From assembly GCA_029931535.1 (NCBI GenBank), contig JAQPZY010001688.1:6255501-6319500 (forward strand): a stretch of 64,000 bases of DNA, read 5' to 3'. Under the pieces are notes generated by a model. The model had not been told where the DNA came from and made no database searches. It saw nothing but the letters and a program-made list of their open reading frames with translations. The translations under genes were made by a program, and so were the position numbers. This document shows positions 36,913 through 46,269 of this stretch, in pieces (the first letter of the stretch is position 1; every line of letters starts with the position of its first letter). The stretch is from Margaritifera margaritifera. Lineage: Eukaryota > Mollusca > Bivalvia > Unionida > Margaritiferidae.

Positions 36913-37276
36913 CTAAAAAACAAAAAAATACATCACCCCACTACCCCGCGTCTGACGTCATTCTTTCTACATCATTCTTGGCTTTGCGGAGTTTACACTC
37001 CATGACCCCTGACTCTAAAAAGCGCGGACCTAAAAGAAACTACTTTTGATAAAAATCAAGTGTGAGTGCGTGCGTGCGTGCATCTCTACTCTAAAACAAA
37101 ATAACACAAAACCATTAGATCGATAGAAAGAGAGAGAAAGAACATATTCATTATTTTCAAATTCAATAAAAAACCACACAACACCTTTTTTTTTTTTCAA
37201 CAATCCACAAAATTTTTTATTCAACAATAACTATTCTAACATTTTTAAAAAAAACTAACCATTCAACCATAAATTT
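36913..37276. other. Spacer between left TIR and protease gene
   Basis: AT-rich, with a short GTGCGTGCGTGC run and homopolymers; no supported gene. It holds the likely polyadenylation signal of the leftward genes (37216-37221). Confidence 0.6.
37216..37221 (-). terminator. Polyadenylation signal AATAAA (leftward genes)
   Basis: TTTATT on the plus strand gives AATAAA on the minus strand, 56 bp after the protease stop codon. It is the last clear signal before the left TIR, so it may end several leftward transcripts. Confidence 0.5.
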
Positions 37277-37849
37277 TCAAACAGGAACATATTTACAAGG
37301 TTGACAACGTTGGGAAGGTAAAGTAAATGTCAAACTTTCTACATCGACTTCATTTTGATGTACACTACGATTGTGAGCTAAAGACAAGAGATAACCATAA
37401 CGTTGACAAAACCATTGTTGTACTTTAGCATCGTTTCTAACATAGTCACTATCAAAATAAGTCAGTAAATGTTCTAAGGAATATCCAAGACTGCGTTGAT
37501 GAAGATAATGAACACAATATTGTCCACACACCATAGAATCTGATCCTTGTAGTCTCACATTATTGAATCGAGTCGAGACGGCATTTCTTCTCATAAACTC
37601 GATGATGTCTTTTTCCAAAGGAGGTAATCCATAAGAATCAAAATATTCCACACCAACATTGTGATTGTTGGGAAAGTACACTGCAATCCAATGGGTTCCT
37701 GGTAGATGACTGTCGTCGGTATTGATGACATAGGCATGAACGTTTTTTGGTTTATGATGAGGTAGTTCATCTTTAGCACATACCACAGGATTCCAAGAAG
37801 AAGTATAGGAACCGTGATTCAATAAGTAATGAAGTTCCCTGGTATCCAT
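37277..37849 (-). CDS. PRO: Adenain-like cysteine protease (PRO)
   Basis: Maturation protease of the Polinton virion. In related viruses it cleaves capsid and core precursors during assembly. The 190-residue product is complete and matches the family's usual size. It shows the ULP1/adenain triad region: His53 in GTHWIAVYF, Asp71 in EYFDSYG, Gln101, and the catalytic cysteine (most likely Cys108) in MVCGQYC. This corresponds to the CGxxC box of adenovirus protease. The ATG is preceded directly by a run of eleven A. Last gene of the leftward series, 15 bp after the stop of the next gene upstream. No lesion seen. Confidence 0.93.
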   Translation of the reverse strand: MDTRELHYLLNHGSYTSSWNPVVCAKDELPHHKPKNVHAYVINTDDSHLPGTHWIAVYFPNNHNVGVEYFDSYGLPPLEKDIIEFMRRNAVSTRFNNVRLQGSDSMVCGQYCVHYLHQRSLGYSLEHLLTYFDSDYVRNDAKVQQWFCQRYGYLLSLAHNRSVHQNEVDVESLTFTLPSQRCQPCKYVPV

Positions 37850-37864
37850 TTTTTTTTTTTGTCT

Positions 37865-38380
37865 TCAACAATGGAAATATTGAGTCACCAATGCACACCT
37901 GACTTTAAACTTGAATGAATCTGTCTTGTAATTCCACGAATATTCACGTCGGATAGGTTCTGCACTCTGATGAATGAGTCCTTCGATCCGTTTGATCTCC
38001 AGAGAAGTAAGTGGAGGAAAAGAAGAAGTCTGCAAGACTTTATACCATTGTTTCAACACGTGTTCATCTGAGAGTTGTGACCAGGCCGTTTCCAAATATT
38101 CATCCAATTTTTCTTCACCTGTCATCATCATACATTTGTCGTGTTGTATCTGACTGGGATGATCGGTTTGACATCCATAACATTGTTCTTTAATCAGACT
38201 GTTAATGATTGGACTCGATTCCTGAGCATAACAGGTCACTAACTGTTTTTCTTGTTCTGGCCATCGACAAGCCATAAATCCAGTAAACACAGGAACTGAA
38301 TGGATTTCTTCTTCTTCTTTTTCTTCTTCTATTCTAGGTTCAGAATGATTCACTTCACAGAATCCCTCATCTATCTCCAT
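37865..38380 (-). CDS. Conserved Polinton protein of unknown function
   Basis: A 171-residue open frame. The N-terminus is acidic (EEEKEEEEI). The centre has a cysteine/histidine cluster CYGCQTDHPSQIQHDKC (about residues 87-103), followed by a helical region with EEKLDEYLETAW. A YGC.x.HPSQ..H.C pattern is a recurrent feature of an unnamed protein encoded next to capsid genes in animal Polintons, so it is a real gene. It could bind zinc. Role unknown; the position between capsid and protease genes suggests virion assembly. It overlaps nothing and ends just before the protease start. Confidence 0.75.
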   Translation of the reverse strand: MEIDEGFCEVNHSEPRIEEEKEEEEIHSVPVFTGFMACRWPEQEKQLVTCYAQESSPIINSLIKEQCYGCQTDHPSQIQHDKCMMMTGEEKLDEYLETAWSQLSDEHVLKQWYKVLQTSSFPPLTSLEIKRIEGLIHQSAEPIRREYSWNYKTDSFKFKVRCALVTQYFHC

Positions 38381-38411
38381 AGTTCTTCTTCGTGCTGCAT
38401 CTTTTCTTCTT

Positions 38412-39788
38412 CTAATAGTCTAGAATCACTTCTCTCAAGCTGTTGATTTCTAGAGTGTTATCAAATTCTGCATACAAGACGACATTCACTGTCTCAGGTA
38501 GAGGATTTGCAAACTGAAGTTCCACTCGAAGTGGGCCTGATTTTATAGGGTGGAAATGTCCTTCATCGCTGCCTTGGTCCGGAGTGAAATCAAATCCCCA
38601 CAAGGCATACCCTCCTGCATAATCCTCGTACGTAATACCGTGGCTGGTGTTGGTACCTAACTGTCCTGTGGCTTCATACAGGGTCAAGTAAGATCGTAAG
38701 TAATTTTTTGTGTTGACGCTAAAGTCAGGTTCAAAAGGTCTGGTACACAAGGTCTTGCCATCTCGACTGACTTCTATCTTGGAGACGTTGAAGTGCTGAA
38801 ACTGGAACGGATTCTGATCGTGGACTCCGTTGAAGGCTGAATTTCTGACCATACCAAGCAGCAAACGTTTGGGGAGCTGCCCTTGGAAGATGTGATCTTC
38901 GACTATGGATCGGAGTCCAGCGGCCACAGTAAAGGTTTTCACTTCCACACGTCTAAGAGGATACTTAGCAGTGGTTCTGCTCAAGGATTGACTGATGTCG
39001 TTGGCTACTTTGGGTAAGACTTCTACACGTCGCACATAAAGTTTGGCTTCTTGGATGACAGTTTTCCATTCGTTAGCATTAGCCATCAAATGGAAAGAGG
39101 TACTACTGCGATTCAGTCTCAGGCGTACATCCACTCCGTTCAACAAATACTTGTCTTGCAACCAGATGTCCAAATGTAAACGATCCATCAATTCTAAACT
39201 GTGCCCTCTGATTTTCTTTCAACGGTCGTTAAATCCCACATTGTGCGGCTCTGCTGGAGTTATTCTTGCATGATCAAAATCAGCACCCTCAATCCTGGCC
39301 GGTACTGACACCTCTGTGTCGTTGAAGGTATTCTCTCCTGCGGTGTCAGGTTTCCAGACCACTGAAGCATCCAGATGAGTGTTCTTGGCTTCTTTTCCAT
39401 ACGTCAAGAGATTTTCCAAGTAAGCACGGTAAGGGTAAGTATCCAAACTGCTGCTGACCAGTTTGTTATTCAAGTACAAATCTATTCCACTGAACAAGGA
39501 ATGCATGAAATTATTGACGGGAGCGACTCTGGAATTGCCATCAGGAAGGCTGCTGTCCGCCGTTTTGATCACTTTGAGTTTCAGGAACAAGTAGCTGTCA
39601 TTCAGATCGATGTAATCTTCGGTTTGTCCTTTGATTTCAAATTCGATAGGAGCTGAATCCGACAAAGACGATACAGGATGAAATTCCACCCATTGGGATT
39701 CTTGCATCGTCATCATGGTGGGAGGCATGGTAAACATATCCAGTTCTGACTTGGTACATTCGCAAGAATCTCGGTGCATCATTTTCAC
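38412..39788 (-). pseudogene. MCP: Major capsid protein, double jelly roll (interrupted by one TGA)
   Basis: Homologue of the Polinton major capsid protein (the family often annotated F54H12.2-like), which builds the hexagonal capsomers of an icosahedral shell. The N-terminal part (39219-39788) has the diagnostic C.CTKSELD.F..PPT, QWVEFHP, PIEFEIKGQTEDYIDLND, LYLNNKL and YPYRAYLE motifs. The C-terminal part (38412-39191) has LHLDIWLQDKYLLNGVDVRLRL and the second barrel. Both parts are in the same frame and are separated only by TGA at 39219-39221 (codon 190). The total of 458 positions is near normal length. Seen: one nonsense codon, no other break. Inferred: full-length capsid protein cannot be made without readthrough. 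Confidence 0.93.
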
Positions 39789-39791
39789 AGT

Positions 39792-40241
39792 TTAATAATC
39801 AAACACGTCTAATTCTCTACCAGTTCTTCTTCTTTTCCTATTCTTTCTGGAACTACTACCGTGTGGTCTTTTATGAACTTTGAAAGGATTTCGATGTCGT
39901 CATCGTCTCTTTCTACCTTGTCCTTGCTGCTGTGAAGTAATGCCAGAGCCTGAAGCGTGAAGCGTATTTATAGGATTTTCTCTGAGACCTAAAAGATCTT
40001 TACCAGTCGTCATCAACACATTTTTGCCTGCTCTCAAAAAGGCTTCTTTCGGATTTTGTTTGTCGATGAGGACATTTTGCAAAAATTCTTTTCCTTGTGT
40101 CAAAGCAGCATCTTTTAAGGCATGAAATCCTCGAGTTACCATCGGTTTCAAAATAGGAGCTACCGTCCGAAAAGCTGATTTTAACATATTTCCTAAACCA
40201 TGTCCTCGTTGTCGAGCCACTCCTCGGTACACTGGATACAT
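39792..40241 (-). pseudogene. PX: PX/pVI-like basic virion protein (interrupted by one TGA)
   Basis: Small basic protein of the type encoded next to the capsid gene in Polintons and adintoviruses, likened to adenovirus pVI or core proteins. It has a glycine/arginine-rich N-terminus (YRGVARQRGHGLGNML), an amphipathic helix (FRTVAPILKPMVTRGFHALKD) and a basic tail. The frame stops at TGA 39900-39902 (codon 114). The same frame then continues 35 codons with a very basic composition and a typical VFDY ending to TAA at 39792-39794, 3 bp before the capsid ATG. So the first stop looks secondary. The ATG is preceded by a run of six A. Confidence 0.8.
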
Positions 40242-40262
40242 TTTTTTGGATGTTACAATTCG

Positions 40263-41291
40263 TTAGAGAACTTGTTTTTTTCGAAAATGTAGTTTCACCG
40301 TGACTTTTCCTTGGTCAATGAATGGTACATCTTGTCCCAAATCTCCTTTTATACTAATGTGGACACTGTCAAAAAACGATTTACTGACTGGAAGATAATG
40401 AGGATGTACAAATTCATGGTGAACGTGAAACGTGTTTCCACCTTCTTCGTACGCACCAGCAGCAGTATCCTCTTTGAAAGGAATGACTCTTAGTAAGGGA
40501 GCAGATGTGTGTCCCACCACGTTGTACTCTACCACATCGGAGTACACAAACATTAAATTCAGTCCTATGTTCAATTCCAAAGGGTGTTTAAAAGCATCTG
40601 CGGATTCTATGTCAGTTGAGATGTTTCGATTGGTATACTTTTTATTTCCACCCAAAATGGCATACAATCCAGAAGAAAATTCGATGCTCATGAATCTTCT
40701 CTCATCGGAGGGTATGTTTCTTTCTTTAGCAGTTTTGTCGTCAATGAATTCACCATTAGCTTTATCCAACATAGCAAATTCTATGTGGAAACGGCGTGCC
40801 ACCTCATTGAAACCGATTTGTACATGTTTTTGGTTTTTTTCCAAGGCTTTACCAAATTGCTTTTCAATGGTGGACTCAAGGGTGTCCCACAAATGTCGGC
40901 TACTCAAATAATACGCCGTAGGAATTCTCAGGGTATAATGCCCAAAGACCCTTATGTCAGAATCTTTTTCTTTTTTTGGATCTGAAAACTTTTTGAATGC
41001 TCCCTTCATGTCTAGATTTTTTTTGTCTCCTTCCCAGATTTTAGGATCGTCTTTTTCTAATTCATCTTGTATATTTTTGTTCAAGATTTGCACGACGATA
41101 GTGTTTTGAGTTTTGTTGATGTTCATGATTTGCGTAGGATGAATGATTTCTACCAAACCCACTTCCCAATGAGCATCGTGATCCAATTGGATGGATTGAG
41201 GCAATTTGGTGGTGAAACAACATAATCTGTTGTTGGGAAACACATCCATGGAACTGTCACTAGGTAACGTTAAATAAAATTGGTCATTCAT
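40263..41291 (-). CDS. Minor capsid / penton-candidate protein
   Basis: A 342-residue open frame with no break. The N-terminus FYLTLPSDSSMDVFPNNRLCCFTTKLP and EVGLVEIIHP is the hallmark of a protein conserved in nearly all animal Polintons. It lies next to PX and the capsid gene and is generally considered the minor (penton-type) jelly-roll capsid protein occupying the vertices. The C-terminus (VPFIDQGKVTVKLHFRK) is also conserved. The start overlaps by 4 bp the end of the membrane protein gene upstream (41288), a coupled arrangement. The penton assignment is from family knowledge, not from a motif I can verify here. Confidence 0.8.
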   Translation of the reverse strand: MNDQFYLTLPSDSSMDVFPNNRLCCFTTKLPQSIQLDHDAHWEVGLVEIIHPTQIMNINKTQNTIVVQILNKNIQDELEKDDPKIWEGDKKNLDMKGAFKKFSDPKKEKDSDIRVFGHYTLRIPTAYYLSSRHLWDTLESTIEKQFGKALEKNQKHVQIGFNEVARRFHIEFAMLDKANGEFIDDKTAKERNIPSDERRFMSIEFSSGLYAILGGNKKYTNRNISTDIESADAFKHPLELNIGLNLMFVYSDVVEYNVVGHTSAPLLRVIPFKEDTAAGAYEEGGNTFHVHHEFVHPHYLPVSKSFFDSVHISIKGDLGQDVPFIDQGKVTVKLHFRKKQVL

Positions 41292-41715
41292 AGTTCCAAA
41301 GTGGTTCTGGTGTCCGAGATGTCACTCAAGTGGACAGAAGAAGAAGGATGTTCAAAAGGTTCCAAAAGAGGACTGGTATTGTGGTGACTGGAAGAAGAAG
41401 GTGGACTGGCGTTGTTGTGGTGACTGTTGTCGGTCGTTGTCGTAAATTTCAAAGAGGGACTGGGTAAAAGATACCGATGCAACTGCTCAGTAAAATGGTC
41501 CACAATTGTTTGTCTCCTTGTTGTAAACTCAAATTGGCAATAGCTGCTCCGATGACACAATACACTACAAAGATTTGGCAGAAAAAGACGATTTGATTTT
41601 TAGGCACACGTTCTCCGCACCACACCCAAAGTGGTTGTTTTTGTAATTCTTGAAGAGAAGAACTCTGTGAAGGAGTCGTTGAAGTCGTCTGGGTGGCTAC
41701 TGTGTTGAATGGCAT
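41288..41715 (-). pseudogene. Small membrane protein, frameshifted
   Basis: The 5' frame (41449-41715) encodes VWCGERVPKNQIVFFCQIFVVYCVIGAAIANLSL, one clear transmembrane segment, then LWTILLSSCIG. This is a conserved Polinton membrane protein in which the C-G-E-R-x-P-K turn precedes the helix. After SSCIG the expected continuation is found in another frame (41288-41560: YLLPSPSLK followed by a Ser/His/Asn-rich tail). One base is therefore missing near 41479. No slippery heptamer is present, so programmed frameshifting is unlikely. A TATA box is only ~27 bp from the ATG (41738-41746), inside the integrase 3' end. Confidence 0.75.
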
Positions 41716-41724
41716 GTTGTGAGT

Positions 41725-42853
41725 TTACTTCTTTTTCTTTTTATAGTCGACGACTTGAGAAGCAGCAATCCAAGAATCAAAACTAGGGGGATATCCTTTC
41801 CAACGTACTTTGACTTCTTCTATTCGTCGTTTACCTACTTTACGTGTTCTTTGTTCGAGAATGCTTTCGATGTCGTACAAGGTGTCTTCTTTTTTAGTCA
41901 CTCGTTGTAACTCAGGCAAGTAAAATGTTCCTTTGAGTACTTCACCGTGCATGTCTTCCAATTTATAGACGGGAGGATCACATCCACGGACGGGGGTAGT
42001 GACACGAAACAATTCGGTGGTCCAGTTAGGTAAATAACCTTTGTCAAAAGTACGTTTGGTTTTTCCGATGCGAACCCAATCTCCCGTCTTTAACTCCAAC
42101 AAGGGTGTTTTCTTTTTTTTTTTTTTTTTTTGGTCTGCTGGGGTGAACAAAATAATTTATCAAACACAGACACTTTGTTTTCAGGGCTGACCTCATCGGG
42201 GGCACATCCGATGCTACGATGGTACGATTGATTGTACGCTTTGACCAAACGAGGTAACATGTCGATGTACTTGAGAGTATGTTGATGTGTAAAATATTTC
42301 CACATGCGTTCTTTCAAAGTTCTTTGAAAACGTTCCACGATACTGGCTTTGGTTTCAGGATTTTCGGTAGTAAAAAAATGAATTTGTCTTTGTTTCAATT
42401 CTTTTTGAAAAGCTTGGTTTAGAAATTCGGTGCCTTTGTCAGTTTGCCATCGTAAAGGTTGGCGTCCACTTTGTTTCAAGACCAATTTTAAGGCTCGTAC
42501 CAATTCGGTACTGCTTTTAGAAGTCAAAGGCACGACCCAAGCAAATTTGGAAAACACATCGATGACACAAAACAAATATTTGTGACCACGATTGTAAGTG
42601 GCTAAATGAGAGACGTCAGCTAAATCGGCTTGCCATTGATGATCGATCCCTTCCACTTGAGTGGTACTTCTAGAAAATTTCGTCAAATGGGTTTGTGTAA
42701 CGTGTATGTCGATTGTTCTTGTAACCATCGTCGTACTTCAGGCAAACGTACACTTTTCAATTGACTTTTAGCAGCTCGATATAATTTTTGAACTCCGCCG
42801 TAACCAGCAGCATGGCCAGGATTGTAATAAATGGTGGCTAACAGTTTCTCCAT
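41725..42853 (-). pseudogene. INT: Polinton integrase with chromodomain (broken three times)
   Basis: Retroviral-type DDE integrase that inserts Polinton DNA with a 6-bp duplication. The start is ATG at 42851-42853; the first 56 codons (YYNPGHAAGYGG, VQKLYRAAK, WLQEQSTYTLHKP) form the N-terminal region. Then come an in-frame TGA (42683-42685) and a one-base shift within the next few bases. The core (42090-42670) has HQWQADLAD, WQTDKGTEF and SIVERFQRTLK, the three catalytic acids. A second shift occurs at an A19 tract (42113-42131). The C-terminus has an SH3-like TGDWVRIG region and a chromodomain with EVKVRWKGYPPSFDSWI. All domains are present but not in one frame. Confidence 0.93.
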
Positions 42854-42866
42854 GATGATGATTTTC

Positions 42867-43491
42867 TCAAGAATAAGTTAACCAAGTTCCAATACTCTTT
42901 TCTTCGTGAGGTATCTTTTTGGATTGTTGTTGTTTACGTGTCCGACGTGCTACTGGGGTAAAGGTAGTTTGAACAGGGGTCATCGGTTCTGTTTTGACTT
43001 CTTTCTTCACTTCTTCCTTTTTCTCTTCTGAGGGTAAAGGGGTAGACCTCTTCTTTTTCATCCAATCCGGTGTGGCTAACTTTTTTATTTTTTTAAGAGG
43101 TGGAGTTAGTAAAAACTCTTCTTCTTCTTCTTCTTCTTTTTCTTCTTTGGCGGTCATCCCTGTACCGGTGTCTGTTTTAGCCACTTTAGGTTCGCTTTTC
43201 ATTAGGGTCTTAAAATCTCTCAGAGTGGGTGGAGCTGTTTCGTCGACTGCTTTTTGGCGAAAGAGTTGTAGACGTTGTAAAAGTTGACCGTACCGTTGCG
43301 ATTTTTCTGTTTCGGACACATCGTTGCGTTCCATCAGGGATTGTATTTCTTGTTGTAACAGACATTTCGTTAAGATTAGGATTGGGTGGTAAATGAGGTA
43401 TCCGTTGTTCGTTCCAACGATGAAATTCCATCCATCGTTTGTAAGGTACTAAAGTCAGTTTTCGTCCTTCCATTTCATCCAAAGGTACCAA
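42867..43491 (-). pseudogene. Conserved Polinton protein, frameshifted
   Basis: The 5' frame gives MEGRKLTLVPYKRWMEF (ATG at 43471-43473) and PPNPNLNEMS. After about 43358 the family-like continuation is in the next frame, LLQQEIQSL followed by the open frame 42867-43334. That part has an E/K-rich middle (a run of seven Glu) and a basic TPVARRTRK tail. A one-base indel thus splits it. The KL.LVP..RW N-terminus is recurrent in animal Polintons but has no assigned function. A weak TATA (GATAAAAA, 43523-43530) lies ~54 bp upstream of that ATG, which supports it as the start. Confidence 0.6.
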
Positions 43492-43540
43492 AAAGGTGTG
43501 GTCTTTTCAGAGAAGGGTGGTCCTTTTTATCTTCTTTTTT

Positions 43541-44008
43541 TTATCGCATGACCCCTCCTAAAAGTGGTCCAGCAATCGTTCCTAACAAAGGAGTGGCTAT
43601 TTTTAACAACGGTCCTATCAGCATAGGTAGAAATCCTCCTCGTTGCACCAACATTTTTTTCTTTTGTTGAAGAGGTATTTTCTTTTTCACCATTTGACGA
43701 AGAACGTTCCGATGTTTCCCTAATTTTTGTTTCTGTATCTTGGACAAAGGTACCGTTCCTTTCAACACGTTCAAACAACATTCACACACGGTATCGATGA
43801 TTTCTTTAGGAGCTGTTTGAATGAGTTGTTTTCGCATGGGAGGATTGGATTTGGTTAGGACAGACAAGACATCCCAATGTTTAGCCAGACGAGGGGAAGT
43901 CGTCCTTTTTTGGTTTTCTTCTTTTTTTGGTGGTGGTGGTGGTGTGCACGTTTGGGAGCCATCTTTAGAGGTGAGTAGGAAGTAAGTCTGAAGTCTTTGG
44001 CCTTTCAC
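43541..44008 (-). pseudogene. Small structural protein (PW-like), start separated by a frameshift
   Basis: Conserved region: TVCECCLNVLKGTVPLS, KLGKHRNVLRQMVKKKIPLQQKKKMLVQRGGFLPMLIGPLL. The ...LVQRGGFL..L ending is a signature of a short protein found in most animal Polintons, thought to be a virion component. The open frame has no ATG at its head. The ATG at 43960-43962 lies 58 bp from a good TATA box (44015-44024) but in another frame, entering a His-rich and Lys-rich start. A small indel in the A-rich tract near 43925 would explain this. Related to the neighbouring gene at 44018-44938. Confidence 0.65.
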
Positions 44009-44014
44009 CCTTCT

Positions 44015-44024
44015 ATTTTATACT
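44015..44024 (-). promoter_or_regulatory. TATA box upstream of the PW-like gene
   Basis: The minus strand reads GTATAAAATA, 58 bp before the ATG at 43962. It overlaps the stop codon region of the preceding gene. Confidence 0.6.
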
Positions 44025-44938
44025 GGAATACGTCTCCACTGATTGTCTGCACGACGTACAAACTTCACGACAGGTCTCACTCGACGTTGAGGTGTTTTCA
44101 ATGGACTAAATCGTCTCAATTCATCTTTGGATAAATCCACTAAACTTTGTAAGATGCCAGTTCTTTCTTGGACTTTGGTTTTAGGGGATGGTACTTTGTT
44201 GGTGGCTGCTGCCATGGCTAAATCAGCTGAAGTCGACGGTCCCGACGGGGTGACTTTCGAAATAGGTTTCCATTTTTGCATCAAATTAGGAAACACGGAT
44301 CTTAAGTCTGGTTTGACAGGCATCATGGTAAAAGGGGGTGAAGAAGAAGACAAAGAGGAAGAGGAGGTGGACGCAAAAGGAGACCTCGTCACTGGTGGTG
44401 GTGATGGTGGTGGTGTCTTGCGGGTGTACGTTTGCGTCCTGGCAGCAGTACCTCTCTTGCGGGTGCCAGTGGTGGTGGCAGTGGGTGTTTTTTTCTTCTT
44501 GGCAGAACTTTTCTTTTTTGGGGTGGCTTTCTTCTTTTTTGGGGGGCTGGTTTTTTTCTTTGGACTTTTCTTCTTCTTTTTAGGAGTTTTGGCTTGGGCA
44601 TCATTAGGATCCCATTTCAAAAGGGAACGAATCATAACCCCTCCTAAAGAACCACTTCCACCAGGAGTTAAAATGATTTGTTTTTTAGTCCGTGAATCGA
44701 TTCTAGGATCAGCCAGTTGTGACAATGCTCCTTTATGTCTTTGAAAAAAACGTTGAGTTTGATGAGGGATGTGAATGATGCCTTGTAGTAATTGACGTGC
44801 TGTCAAAGTAAACCATCGTAACACTTCTTTAAGACTCGCTTCTAACAAATGAGCACGGACTTGTGCATTTTTTTCACGACTGATGCTATACAAGGCACGA
44901 ATCAATTTAGCCGAAGGATGAGCTTGAAAGGAAGTCAT
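44018..44938 (-). CDS. Lysine-rich core-like protein with a PW-like N-terminal domain
   Basis: A 306-residue open frame with three parts. Residues 10-105 (SLKEVLRWFTLTARQLLQGIIHI, FFQRHKGALSQLADPRIDSRTKKQIIL, GGVMIRSLL) follow the same order of features as the PW-like neighbour: a helix ending in LLxG, RHK..L..L, then a K-K-x-I-L strand and a GG loop. Residues 115-152 are a histone-H1-like tail with SPKK and TPKK repeats, suited to DNA condensation. The C-terminus is Ser/Pro/Thr-rich with a basic end. It is likely a virion core protein; the family name is not certain. A TATA box (44983-44990) lies 49 bp upstream of the ATG. Confidence 0.7.
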   Translation of the reverse strand: MTSFQAHPSAKLIRALYSISREKNAQVRAHLLEASLKEVLRWFTLTARQLLQGIIHIPHQTQRFFQRHKGALSQLADPRIDSRTKKQIILTPGGSGSLGGVMIRSLLKWDPNDAQAKTPKKKKKSPKKKTSPPKKKKATPKKKSSAKKKKTPTATTTGTRKRGTAARTQTYTRKTPPPSPPPVTRSPFASTSSSSLSSSSPPFTMMPVKPDLRSVFPNLMQKWKPISKVTPSGPSTSADLAMAAATNKVPSPKTKVQERTGILQSLVDLSKDELRRFSPLKTPQRRVRPVVKFVRRADNQWRRIPV

Positions 44939-44982
44939 CTTATCTCAAAAAGAGTGTGAGACAGAAATGACGTAGTAGGTTG

Positions 44983-44990
44983 TTTTTATA
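44983..44990 (-). promoter_or_regulatory. TATA box upstream of the lysine-rich gene
   Basis: The minus strand reads CTATAAAAAC, ~49 bp before the ATG at 44938, just inside the 3' end region of the ATPase gene. Confidence 0.6.
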
Positions 44991-45732
44991 GTTTTTTTTT
45001 AAAATGGGCTGAAGGGGACGTGTAAATGACAGGACCCCCTTCTTCACCCCAAGGGTGAAACAATTGGGCACGAAATCTCAAATAGTCAGGAGTGGTCGGT
45101 TTTAAGTCAATGAGTAAATACTCGTGAGGGGTTTGAGTGGCATCGTCGTACGCATAATTGAGCCAAGGAGCCCCTAACTGTTTGGCTAACACTTGTACTT
45201 GAGATTTGTCTCTGGGGCTTTTAAACAAGACCACGTAATGAGCATTCAAACTAATGGTTCGATGGGCTTTACTTTGTTGAAATAAATTTTGTGTAATGTA
45301 GACAATACTAGCATTACGATGGTGTCCTTTTCGTGTAAACCAAAGTTTAATTTCTTCTTCGTCTTCTCCTAACATGTCATCAAAAATAACTAAATGAGTT
45401 TGACTCACGTCAGACACGATTCCATCGTCTTCGTGAGGAATACCATCCACAAATGAAATGGTTTCTCCTTGACTTTCTTTCAATAACGTGTAAGACGGTT
45501 GCCACTCTTTGTAACACCACACGATACGTTGAGGTGGACGATCAAACAAATCAGTTTTGTGTTCGATCAATTGTTTGACAAATTCGGTTTTCCCTGAACC
45601 ACTCGGTCCAGCAATCAACATGTTAAATGGATGGCGCAGATACAAAGCATTCCAACTTTGACGATCTAACTTTTCGTCAATCACTTTAACCACAGAGGAA
45701 GCAGAAGAGGCAGAAGAGGAGGATGTAGCCAT
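44986..45732 (-). CDS. ATP: Packaging ATPase (FtsK/HerA type)
   Basis: Genome-packaging ATPase of the Polinton/PRD1-adenovirus lineage, expected to pump DNA into the capsid. The 248-residue product (ATG at 45730-45732) has Walker A GPSGSGKT (42-49) and Walker B THLVIFDDML (about 112-121). It also has the conserved W-C-Y-K-E-W-Q segment after strand 2, and VYITQN with the sensor Gln-Asn. The frame is open upstream to 45789, but a TATA box at 45780-45787 lies 52 bp before 45732, so the internal ATG (start MATSSS) is the likely start. No lesion seen. Confidence 0.92.
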   Translation of the reverse strand: MATSSSSASSASSVVKVIDEKLDRQSWNALYLRHPFNMLIAGPSGSGKTEFVKQLIEHKTDLFDRPPQRIVWCYKEWQPSYTLLKESQGETISFVDGIPHEDDGIVSDVSQTHLVIFDDMLGEDEEEIKLWFTRKGHHRNASIVYITQNLFQQSKAHRTISLNAHYVVLFKSPRDKSQVQVLAKQLGAPWLNYAYDDATQTPHEYLLIDLKPTTPDYLRFRAQLFHPWGEEGGPVIYTSPSAHFKKKL

Positions 45733-45779
45733 GATTGAGGTAAGAAGATTTTTGAGAAGAAGACAAAAGACCCAAGGCA

Positions 45780-45787
45780 TTTTATAC
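45780..45787 (-). promoter_or_regulatory. TATA box of the ATPase gene
   Basis: The minus strand reads GTATAAAA. It lies inside the longest possible open frame but 52 bp upstream of the second ATG, so it decides the start at 45732. Confidence 0.6.
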
Positions 45788-45846
45788 ATTTTTCATACAC
45801 GTTTATTTTTTTTTTAAAAAAACAACCAACCAACAAAAAACATATT

Positions 45847-46269
45847 TTACAAGTCATTCACATAACGAGTGATAAAATAGCAAAGTAAAATCAACAGGTA
45901 CACAATGAAGGCTCCTACTGAAACAATCAAACTGTCATATAAACACGTCAATGTACAACAATAGTTTCGTGTCCTAGTCATGAAAGACACAGACACTGTT
46001 TGGGGTGGTGGCAGTATTCTTCTGGTCGTCTTTTGTTTTTTTGAATCCTCTGACGGTAGCGGCGGTGGTAAAGAAGGGTTGTGGTGTTCCTCAAGAGGCA
46101 TTTGAACCACAGTGGTGGTGTCAGGTACTTCTTCTTCTTTTAGGGTTTCCCATGGAGGTTCCCATTTTTTCACTTTTGGTCCCTTATGGACAAGTTGCCA
46201 AATCTTTGGCAAACTGAGCCACTTCTTGTAACCAATATTGGAAACCAAGGTTTCTCCAGGGTCGTACAT
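45847..46269 (-). CDS. C-terminally anchored membrane protein, unknown
   Basis: Frame starting MYDPGETLV (ATG near 46269). It has a proline/acidic middle (NPSLPPPLPSEDSKKQ) and one strong transmembrane helix near the C-terminus (SLIVSVGAFIVYLLILLCYFI), then RYVNDL. It overlaps the end of the gene at 46184-46496 in a different frame by ~85 bp. It could instead be the frameshifted tail of that gene, because the reading changes just at the shared FAKDLA motif. Small tail-anchored proteins are common in Polintons; no function recognised. Confidence 0.5.
   Translation of the reverse strand: MYDPGETLVSNIGYKKWLSLPKIWQLVHKGPKVKKWEPPWETLKEEEVPDTTTVVQMPLEEHHNPSLPPPLPSEDSKKQKTTRRILPPPQTVSVSFMTRTRNYCCTLTCLYDSLIVSVGAFIVYLLILLCYFITRYVNDL

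Noticed and set aside
40432..40911. Plus-strand open frame of 159 codons
   Set aside because: Antisense shadow of the penton-candidate gene.
43210..43287. Alternative reading of the 43491 ORF tail as a separate gene
   Set aside because: The tail has no features; the neighbouring frame carries the plausible continuation.
44127..44744. Long plus-strand open frame of 205 codons
   Set aside because: It is antisense to the lysine-rich gene. Its Phe/Leu-rich content is the complement of the AAG/AAA codons.
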